This document shows positions 8,601-14,431 of a stretch of 16,441 bases of DNA, one piece after another. The notes beneath the pieces are model-generated. The model was not told the origin of the DNA, ran no database searches, and was given only the letters and a program-made list of their open reading frames with translations. Each line of letters begins with the position of its first letter. The stretch's first letter is position 1. The DNA comes from an uncultured Veillonella sp. (GTDB lineage: Bacteria; Bacillota; Negativicutes; Veillonellales; Veillonellaceae). Where the stretch lies: assembly GCA_900757715.1 (NCBI GenBank), contig CAAEOZ010000210.1, positions 1 through 16,441 of the forward strand. Reading direction: 5' to 3'. The position numbers and the translations under genes are program-made.

Positions 8601-9919
8601 ATATTGCCTGTAATCGGTGTGGTCATATCTTTTGTGAAAGTGCCTAAAGGTAAATCTTGAGTATTTATAATAGCATCAAAATCCCCTGTATCAGCTACAT
8701 ATTGACCCTTAACCTTTGCGCTACCTTCACCTATAGACAGGCGCGCATCATCAGTACGAACTAAACCGTTATCATATACGATATTCCCTTGTAAACGATC
8801 AATATAGTAACCTTTATAAGAAATACCATCACTAGCAATCGTTGCATCTACACGAGGGGCTACTGTCGTACCACCAATATGTGCACGTCCACCTACAATG
8901 CCAGTAACACCGACATCTGTTATCGCTTCTAAAGCTACTTTATCGGCCACAACATTAAGATTTAAATACTCTTCCTCTTTACCCAGTGTAACTAATCCAT
9001 TGATCTTTGCTACTTGATCATTTACCCGCCAAGAACTACGACTAATAACGATTTGATCATTATTAAGCATAATACGCCCCGTGCCATCGGTAATATTATA
9101 AATTGTATTACCCCGTTTATAAGTGCCTGTTAAGCCTTTAAAGCCTACATTACCACTCATGATGTATTTGCCATCTTCACTTTTAAGATTCAAATGTACA
9201 TCTTGTAATTTACCACTCGTTACAGATAATTCCTTACGAAGTGGAACAAAACTCATAATACCAGCAGTATCAATTTCATCAACTTGTACAAAGAGATCAA
9301 AATTAGATACATTGTTCATATCAATTTTGCCATTCATGGTAATTGCGGAACCGTCTACATCAGCAGTAAAGGCGCCTTTAGACATGCCACTCATATTAAG
9401 CACCATCGTCCCATCAAGATTTTCTACATTTCTCTTTATTCCATCTTTAGTACGTAGAGCTACGCGACCATCATTAATAGTCACAGAACCATCAAAAGTA
9501 CCCGACCTATTTGGATCGGATGGTTTTACTAACTTAGTTATACTCCACGACCCATCAGCTAATTGCCATATATGAAAGTCTGGAGCCTCAACGATTACAC
9601 TTGAAATAGCCGTAGCCCCTGATGTGTTGCCACCAATAATATTCGGTAAAGAAGATAGTTTAACTCCTACAGCTACCTCTTGAGCAGTTCCAACTAAATG
9701 TCTATCTCTATCTTTGATAGTTACATCTGTTAGAACAACATCACCATTCCAATTAATTCGGAGAGAATCATAGTCTATAGATCCGTTTATGACATTATTT
9801 AGTTGTTCTTTAACTATAGGTGCTATGTAAGTTTGAGCCATAGGATTGATGCTGGCGCCAACAATACCAGATAAACCTAAAATCGCTGCACCGATAAGGA
9901 GCCACTTTTTACGGGTCAT
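5630..9919 (-). CDS. tamB: TamB-family (AsmA-like) intermembrane lipid transport protein
   Basis: TamB-type proteins are anchored in the inner membrane and span the periplasm as a long hydrophobic beta-sheet groove, thought to carry phospholipids to the outer membrane. This one has 1429 residues. One N-terminal transmembrane segment (about 5-22) is followed by some 1,100 residues of repeating beta strands with many GxxxxP(x)hxG-type units such as ITGTAANP, VTGTVWGQ and ITGSMDNP. The C-terminal TamB (DUF490) domain covers about the last 330 residues and contains the family landmark SLSSNPTLSRKQIISMLTFG; the protein ends in aromatic-rich strands (GWHTSKGNNYIGGRWTRSF). I chose the ATG at 9919 because GGGAG (9927-9931) lies seven bases upstream; the ATG at 9937 would place that site inside the gene. 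No tamA is present in the window; bamA is next. A terminator separates it from tolC upstream, so it probably has its own promoter. Confidence 0.93.
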   Translation of the reverse strand: MTRKKWLLIGAAILGLSGIVGASINPMAQTYIAPIVKEQLNNVINGSIDYDSLRINWNGDVVLTDVTIKDRDRHLVGTAQEVAVGVKLSSLPNIIGGNTSGATAISSVIVEAPDFHIWQLADGSWSITKLVKPSDPNRSGTFDGSVTINDGRVALRTKDGIKRNVENLDGTMVLNMSGMSKGAFTADVDGSAITMNGKIDMNNVSNFDLFVQVDEIDTAGIMSFVPLRKELSVTSGKLQDVHLNLKSEDGKYIMSGNVGFKGLTGTYKRGNTIYNITDGTGRIMLNNDQIVISRSSWRVNDQVAKINGLVTLGKEEEYLNLNVVADKVALEAITDVGVTGIVGGRAHIGGTTVAPRVDATIASDGISYKGYYIDRLQGNIVYDNGLVRTDDARLSIGEGSAKVKGQYVADTGDFDAIINTQDLPLGTFTKDMTTPITGNIDGEIRILGKNNQVTDAVGAVEGRQIGIHGVVVDTVKANFTHADNRTNITVVGTMGDGTLSGYGYIQNGNVDATISGNALPLTALSPIIGQDVDGTLNTSFAIKGIVDNPNVTGTVWGQEVHYKGARFNNIHGDIKLDNHILTIINGHIGDGDGGYDVNGWYNLDTDALDLNARARAARIENVIRTVTDVPITGWFETDNHITGTAANPIIEGRAHLWDGSAYGKLVTNAFAKYNYQNDTLELYRFDIEGYGATITGGGTVSKEVINVDFEGKNIDMGRLLINTGYKVDGLVSGRGQITGSMDNPQFNGYISSDALSVNGELLNDIHGRVYADKSVVNVQDFTFAEADGGRYAVKGGMKFDDSRQLFGVLDVTNGSVKNLLTLLDRSNEHIDGKLNGSVEIGGTRDNPSVNVTGKINDVSIDEKIVGDATINASFANRKFKVTTLKLPVGDGLIAIGGTMDLDGQADLQVALKDVDIVPFLPLMGKDIQATGWVTGVVNITGETKNPKVELSSAIESGSFNGVGIDEGFVLATMQDQVIQIQRIQGAKSGYKLSVYGKIPLAAIFTSGYIPANDSKSMDVTIDFNEANMAVIPLLTTSVKEATGPLKGTVHITGTIDQPEAYGTVSVRNGTMKLASVENQITGIDGDLIFSGQQGDFQSRINMGKGSAGLAAKVNWSGHTLTNYKAAVQLEDLEVRSEYVRGPLNGELYIADRDGLPTLIGTLNLEKIQFKIPLSLQSSESTKDMGVDVTVHAGKGVRLYDRTLYNMFISGDVHFGGSLQNPTASGQFDVRNGTFKYLSHVFNITKGNAHFVGGSYLPNLQLEAETNVSNYTIMLGVKGTVDHMDLSLSSNPTLSRKQIISMLTFGRGADSNSSTLTNEDVNAVATAGLQMFAFGYVQDALQNTLGLDRINITTGSIDPDEPTNRDTASNYNIEIGKYVLPRVMLTYSQGINNKQNKYGIEYSVKRNLKFTGWHTSKGNNYIGGRWTRSF

Positions 9920-10060
9920 AATGATACTCCCATACACATTATGAATAATATAAATATATATACTAATCTTACCACAGACACAGTAATAACTATAGTATTT
10001 TCAGGGTAAATTTTATAAAACATATCAATAACACACATTATCTATAATGCCCACTACAAG
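9920..10060 (-). promoter_or_regulatory. Intergenic region expected to hold the tamB promoter
   Basis: An AT-rich stretch between the tolC terminator and tamB. Because a strong terminator ends the upstream transcript, tamB needs a promoter here. Candidates on the minus strand are weak: TGGTAAGAT (an extended -10 type, 9968-9976) and CTATAGT near 9989-9995, neither with a convincing -35. A perfect 6-bp inverted repeat CATTAT-AG-ATAATG lies at 10037-10050 and could be an operator. The region is assigned by logic more than by motif. Confidence 0.35.
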
Positions 10061-10087
10061 AAAAAAGACGACCGAAGTCGTCTTTTT
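10061..10087 (-). terminator. Intrinsic (rho-independent) terminator after tolC
   Basis: In the minus-strand RNA an 11-bp stem, AAAAAGACGAC paired with GTCGTCTTTTT, closes on a UUCG tetraloop with a C-G closing pair, a very stable loop type. It leads into TTTTTTCTT. It begins 10 bases after the tolC stop codon. This is a textbook terminator and marks the end of the S55-mlaEFD-tolC transcription unit. Confidence 0.92.
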
Positions 10088-10097
10088 AAGGATCATA

Positions 10098-11558
10098 TTA
10101 TTGATTGCCGCCTAGTTTTGCCAATTGTTCAACAGCGCCACTATTAGCGATAACTTCAGCACCTTGACCTACAGATGTAGACAATGGAACGCCTGTTAAT
10201 TGTTCAAGAGCCGCAATGCTAATATTGTAATTGTAAAGAGCTTCTACATAGTTATTACGAGCTGTTGTCAACTTAGTTTCTGCATCAAGTACATCAAGGT
10301 TCGTACCAACACCTGCACGGTAACGAAGCGTAGCAATACGGAAACTTTCTTGACCTTGTGCGACTGCAGTTTGTGTACTTTGAATTGTTTGTTCTGCAGA
10401 TCGTAAATTCAAGTATGCTTTTTGTACGGCTAACAATACAGCATCAACAGTTGCCAAATTAGCTTCTTTTGCTTGTTCAAGTTGTGCATTTGCTTTTTTA
10501 ATAGCATTTTGTGTTGCACCACCATCCCATAAGTTCCAAGTAGCACTAGCACCAACACTCCAGGACTTTGTGCTTGTACCAAAGTATCCATCTTGATCAC
10601 CATAGCCACGACCAGCTTTTACAGCTACAGTCGGCAAATAACCCGCCTTAGCAGATTTTACAGCTTCTTCTGCAGATTTTACATCAAGAGCCGATTTAAC
10701 AAGAGCGGAACGATGAAGCATAGCATATGCTTTCGCTTGCTCCAAGGTTACATTATATGGTTTATATTGTAAATCACGCTCTGCTGTAGTGATAGCTGTT
10801 TGTGCAGGGTATGCAATAACTTGATTTAAGTTCGCCTCTGCTAAATTTGCAGCATTTTGCGCTTTTACAAGAGATGTTTGAGAATCATCAAGATTTGTTT
10901 TAGCGGCCAATACATCAGAGCTCGCCACTAAACCAACATTATACTGTGCCTCTACATTGGTTACATGACCTTGATAATCTTTAACAGCTTGTTGTGCTAC
11001 ATCTACCATATTGCGGCTCATAATCAATGTATAATAACCGTTAAGAGCATCATATTTTGCTTGTTGTAAAGCCTCTTCATAGCTAGCACCAGTACCTTCA
11101 CGAGTATAACGTGCAGAATCAATGCTCGCATCAAGTTGTGGATTGAATACAGGCGCACTAATGGAGAAGTTATGACTACCAGATTTGCCACTACCTGTGT
11201 CACCGCCCGTTTTTTGAGCACTCCAACCATAACTAACACTTGGATTCTTACCAGCTGCTACTTGGCTTACTGCAGATTTGGCAGCTTCATAACCCCATTT
11301 AGTTTGCTTAGCTGTACGATTATTAGCTAACGCTAAATCAACCGTACGGGCTTCGTTTAAAGCTAATGTACGTTCATAGGTTTTACTATCTAAAACAGAT
11401 TTTTCTGCTAATTGCTTTTGTGTTAATTGAATAGCTTCTTTTTGATATTTGCTTAATTGGTCTCCGTTGTTAACGGATGTAGTTACTACATCAGCGGCGA
11501 ATGCACCAGTAGTAACTAAAGAAAGCATTACACCTAAGGAAAGAACCTTTTTATTCAT
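10098..11558 (-). CDS. tolC: TolC-family outer-membrane efflux/secretion protein
   Basis: TolC proteins are trimeric outer-membrane channels with a long periplasmic helical tunnel, used by efflux pumps and type I secretion. The 486-residue protein has a signal peptide (1-21, cleavage AFA-AD) and two outer membrane efflux protein (OEP) repeats: about 60-255 and 275-465. Each has long Ala/Gln/Asn-rich helices and short barrel strands (HNFSISAPVF in the first, WSVGASATWNLWDGG in the second). The motif RYRAGVGTNLDVLDAETKL near the end is a classical OEP repeat feature. The start at 11558 (MNKKVLS) follows GGAGGT (11566-11571) by seven bases; an in-frame ATG 21 bases upstream would add residues spoiling the signal peptide. 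It follows mlaD by 42 bases with no terminator between, and no membrane-fusion protein or pump gene is adjacent, so its partner is not evident. Confidence 0.93.
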   Translation of the reverse strand: MNKKVLSLGVMLSLVTTGAFAADVVTTSVNNGDQLSKYQKEAIQLTQKQLAEKSVLDSKTYERTLALNEARTVDLALANNRTAKQTKWGYEAAKSAVSQVAAGKNPSVSYGWSAQKTGGDTGSGKSGSHNFSISAPVFNPQLDASIDSARYTREGTGASYEEALQQAKYDALNGYYTLIMSRNMVDVAQQAVKDYQGHVTNVEAQYNVGLVASSDVLAAKTNLDDSQTSLVKAQNAANLAEANLNQVIAYPAQTAITTAERDLQYKPYNVTLEQAKAYAMLHRSALVKSALDVKSAEEAVKSAKAGYLPTVAVKAGRGYGDQDGYFGTSTKSWSVGASATWNLWDGGATQNAIKKANAQLEQAKEANLATVDAVLLAVQKAYLNLRSAEQTIQSTQTAVAQGQESFRIATLRYRAGVGTNLDVLDAETKLTTARNNYVEALYNYNISIAALEQLTGVPLSTSVGQGAEVIANSGAVEQLAKLGGNQ

Positions 11559-11600
11559 AATATGTACCTCCATACTCATATAGAGTAAATGTGTTAGTCA

Positions 11601-12860
11601 TTAGAATACTTGTTTAATACCGAAATAGGTACCTCCATTCGTAGAACTGAACGGTCTGGTCATTTGAATAACGCCATAGGTATCTTTATGCAAACGTATA
11701 TCACTACGAATACGATATTTACGATGATTAAGGTCATATAGCGCGGCTGATAAGGACACAGGACCACGGAGGTTATAATCCACCCCGAGACCCAATTCAC
11801 TTTCAAAAATACCACCACGCACCAACCATTTAGAACTAATAAATCGACCTGCATTCAGATCAAAAGTAGTATCATCACCCATATTAGAAAGGCCAATTTC
11901 AGCCAGCCCTTTATTGTTAAAGGCACGTACTCTACCATTAACACGGAATTCATTATCCGTTGTGTTATACAACAAATCTACAGATGGTTCAATCTTGGTA
12001 AATGACTTTTTTTCAGTCATACCAACCTCTACACTATTTCCATTTACATCCGTTTGGTACGCCTTTCCGCCCATCAGTTTATTGATGCGAGCTGAAATCT
12101 GTGCCGTATTATGTAAAGTCTCTTTAATATTTTCTTGTGCCTTAGGATCTATTACAGTTGATTCCATGGTACGAGCCATATTATCTACACGATCAGTAGT
12201 TTGTTTTAAATTAGTTAAAATAGCACGCATATCATTGCCTGCATTACCATCAGCATTAAATTGCTGTGCTGCTTGATTTAGTTGAGCCGTTACATCCGCC
12301 ATATTTTGTGTAATAGCTACCGCATTATCAGCCATCACCGCTGTAGATTGCAAGGAATATTTAAGTGCACTTTGAGTTGCAGGATCACCAATAATACTAT
12401 TAATAGACTGTAGCATCTTCTCAGTGCCATCCATTAACTTTTGCGCACTCTGCATGGCCTTATCTACAGCATCAACACCTTCACCTTTAACGGAGTCACC
12501 ATCCTGTAAATATACTTTAGACTGTCCTGGTGAAATTTGAATAAATTTATCACCTAAAAAACCATCTGACCCCAGGGAAAACATCGAGTCGCTTGGAATC
12601 TGCGTTTTTTCATCAAGCTTCATCTTAACCACAACGCCACGCGGTGTGATTTCAATATCAGAAACAGTCCCGATGGCCACGCCGGAAAATTTAACCTGAT
12701 TCCCATTTTTTAGGCCATTTACTTGAGTGAAATCACCTGTAATTGTCATTTGCGGTTTAGCCCAAATATCGATACGACCTACAAATAGTATGCCTGCAAT
12801 AAATAGAACTATACCTATTATCGTAAAAGCCCCTACCTTGGCCTCCGTCGTCCACTTCAT
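11601..12860 (-). CDS. mlaD: MlaD/MCE phospholipid transport protein with C-terminal barrel domain
   Basis: MCE-domain protein of the Mla lipid transporter. The 419 residues comprise one inner-membrane helix (about 10-28), a single MCE domain (about 35-112, with the typical VNGLKNGNQVKFSGVAIGTV) and an extended amphipathic helical region (about 128-265). The last 135 residues (about 285-419) are made of alternating strands (VDLLYNTTDNEFRVNGRVRA, AEIGLSNMG, WLVRGGIFESELGLGV) ending in Phe, like an outer-membrane strand set. E. coli MlaD is about 183 aa and lacks the last two regions. In Veillonella parvula this architecture has been reported as a trans-envelope bridge that replaces the soluble MlaC and outer-membrane MlaA; none of these genes is in this window. 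Its ATG overlaps the mlaF stop by one base (TAATG), indicating translational coupling. Very confident for MlaD, fairly confident for the barrel. Confidence 0.93.
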   Translation of the reverse strand: MKWTTEAKVGAFTIIGIVLFIAGILFVGRIDIWAKPQMTITGDFTQVNGLKNGNQVKFSGVAIGTVSDIEITPRGVVVKMKLDEKTQIPSDSMFSLGSDGFLGDKFIQISPGQSKVYLQDGDSVKGEGVDAVDKAMQSAQKLMDGTEKMLQSINSIIGDPATQSALKYSLQSTAVMADNAVAITQNMADVTAQLNQAAQQFNADGNAGNDMRAILTNLKQTTDRVDNMARTMESTVIDPKAQENIKETLHNTAQISARINKLMGGKAYQTDVNGNSVEVGMTEKKSFTKIEPSVDLLYNTTDNEFRVNGRVRAFNNKGLAEIGLSNMGDDTTFDLNAGRFISSKWLVRGGIFESELGLGVDYNLRGPVSLSAALYDLNHRKYRIRSDIRLHKDTYGVIQMTRPFSSTNGGTYFGIKQVF

Positions 12861-13618
12861 TATATATCTCCCATCGCAGATTCGTTAATCGGCTCTGCTT
12901 CACCATGAATAAATTGTTGTACCTTCTTATTTGTAGAATTCTTAAATTCTATTGTATCAGAAATTTCTACAAAATGCCCCTGATCGAGTAAAGCTATGCG
13001 GTCAGCAACATAAAATGCTGACTGCATATCATGTGTTACCACGATAGAAGTACAACCAAGCCGATTCTGCATCCCCTTAATTAGCATACTAATCGTACCT
13101 GATGTAATAGGATCTAACCCTGATGAAGGTTCATCATAAAGAATTAAACTCGGATCTAGTGCTATAGCACGAGCTAAGCTAACCCGCTTTTTCATACCAC
13201 CAGATAACTCATTAGGCATATACGACTCATATCCCTTTAAACCAACCCAATCAAGTCTTTCTGCCACAATGCGTTTGATTTCATCATCCTTTAACTTCGT
13301 ATGTTGACGCAAACCAAAAGCTACGTTTTCACCTACCGACATAGAATCAAACAAAGCTGAATATTGGAATACCATCCCCATCTTTCTTCGTACTGTATTA
13401 AATTCATCTTCAGATAATGTAGTTATATCTGTGCCATCTACGATAATCTGCCCTGATGTAGGACGTTGTAAACCTATTAATAAGCGAAGCAGTGTACTTT
13501 TACCACTACCACTGCCACCTAATATAACTAACGTCTCCCCATCATTAATAGTGAGATTAACAGAGTCTAAAATCACACGTGACTCATAGGCAACTACAAC
13601 ATTGCGCAGTTCAATCAT
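12860..13618 (-). CDS. mlaF: Mla phospholipid transporter ATP-binding protein
   Basis: Cytoplasmic ATPase that powers MlaE/MlaD lipid movement. The 252-residue protein is a complete ABC domain: Walker A GGSGSGKST (34-42), Q-loop VFQYSALFDSM (Gln85), signature LSGGMKKR (138-145), Walker B LILYDEPSSGLDP with the catalytic Glu163, and switch His196 in VVTHDM. The SALFDSMSV segment after the Q-loop is typical of the MlaF/Ttg2A group. A Shine-Dalgarno-like GAGGG precedes the ATG at 13618, which begins 21 bases after the mlaE stop. The stop codon overlaps the mlaD start. No mlaB (STAS partner) gene is nearby. Confidence 0.95.
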   Translation of the reverse strand: MIELRNVVVAYESRVILDSVNLTINDGETLVILGGSGSGKSTLLRLLIGLQRPTSGQIIVDGTDITTLSEDEFNTVRRKMGMVFQYSALFDSMSVGENVAFGLRQHTKLKDDEIKRIVAERLDWVGLKGYESYMPNELSGGMKKRVSLARAIALDPSLILYDEPSSGLDPITSGTISMLIKGMQNRLGCTSIVVTHDMQSAFYVADRIALLDQGHFVEISDTIEFKNSTNKKVQQFIHGEAEPINESAMGDI

Positions 13619-13639
13619 AAATCCCTCTAAAAATATCTA

Positions 13640-14401
13640 CTAAAATAACAATGTAGATAAAAAGTAATTTAATACAAATACTAAAATAATACTAGTTACT
13701 ACAGAACTAGTAGTGGAAAAACCCACAGCTTCTGCGCCCATTTTAGTTTCCATGCCCTTATAAGCACCTACCAATGCAATGACAGCACCAAACACACTAG
13801 ACTTTATAAGACCTAAAGTGAAGTCTGAAATGGTAGAAAACATTTGAATAGAGTCTAAATATGTACTAGGCGCCAAACCCTTGATAACAGTAGCTACAAA
13901 GTAACCACCGGCAATGCCGATAACAACACCATAAAATGCCAAAATCGGCACCATAATCATACACGCTACTACACGTGGTACCACGAGGTAACCAACAGGG
14001 TCAACAGCCATAACACGTAGGGCATCAATTTGTTCTGTTACCTTCATTGTACCAATTTCAGCCGTGATAGCTGCGCCAACACGGCCGGCTAATACTACAC
14101 CAACTAAGATAGGGCCCAATTCACGGCCCATAGCTACAGCCATAAGACCACCTACCGTACTTTGAGCACCATAGGTAATGAGTACATCTGTAATCTGTAA
14201 AGTCATAACGGCACCAGCAAAGAGCAAAGTTAAGCTAATAATAGGCAAAGAGTCTACCCCTAGGTGAGCCATCTGCTGAAATACATGCCACAGATTAATC
14301 ATTTTTAATTGTTTTATTGTTTGCCACACTAATAATGTAGCACTACCCATCTGTGATAGGCCGTTTATGACGACTCGACCTATCGATTCTAGCCAACTCA
14401 A
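13640..14401 (-). CDS. mlaE: Mla phospholipid transporter permease
   Basis: Inner-membrane permease of the Mla ABC transporter, the dimeric core on which MlaF and MlaD assemble. The 253-residue sequence carries the MlaE-family hallmarks: GRELGPILVGVVLAGRVGAA (about 92-111), AEIGTMKVTEQIDALRVM (114-131) with the conserved Glu-Gln-x-Asp-Ala-Leu, and about five hydrophobic membrane segments, the last near the C-terminus (SSVVTSIILVFVLNYFLSTL). Translation apparently begins at a TTG (14401-14399) six bases after GGGAG; no ATG is suitably placed upstream, and an internal start would remove the N-terminal amphipathic helix common in this family. It starts 30 bases after the stop of the S55 gene, so they are probably co-transcribed. 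Confidence 0.94.
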   Translation of the reverse strand: MSWLESIGRVVINGLSQMGSATLLVWQTIKQLKMINLWHVFQQMAHLGVDSLPIISLTLLFAGAVMTLQITDVLITYGAQSTVGGLMAVAMGRELGPILVGVVLAGRVGAAITAEIGTMKVTEQIDALRVMAVDPVGYLVVPRVVACMIMVPILAFYGVVIGIAGGYFVATVIKGLAPSTYLDSIQMFSTISDFTLGLIKSSVFGAVIALVGAYKGMETKMGAEAVGFSTTSSVVTSIILVFVLNYFLSTLLF

Positions 14402-14431
14402 CAGTGTCTCCCTTTCCCTTACAGTTTCAAC

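Noticed and set aside
9123..9575. A 150-codon plus-strand frame inside tamB
   Set aside because: It is antisense to well-conserved TamB beta-repeat coding sequence, with no ribosome binding site or domain.
5630..9919. tamB as two or more fused or broken genes because of its length
   Set aside because: The reading frame is uninterrupted for 1429 codons, with one N-terminal anchor and one C-terminal TamB domain; this length is normal for the family.
10037..10050. Inverted repeat CATTAT-AG-ATAATG upstream of tamB as a definite operator
   Set aside because: A 6-bp AT-rich palindrome is expected by chance in DNA of this composition, and no promoter is firmly placed next to it. Mentioned only within the intergenic entry.
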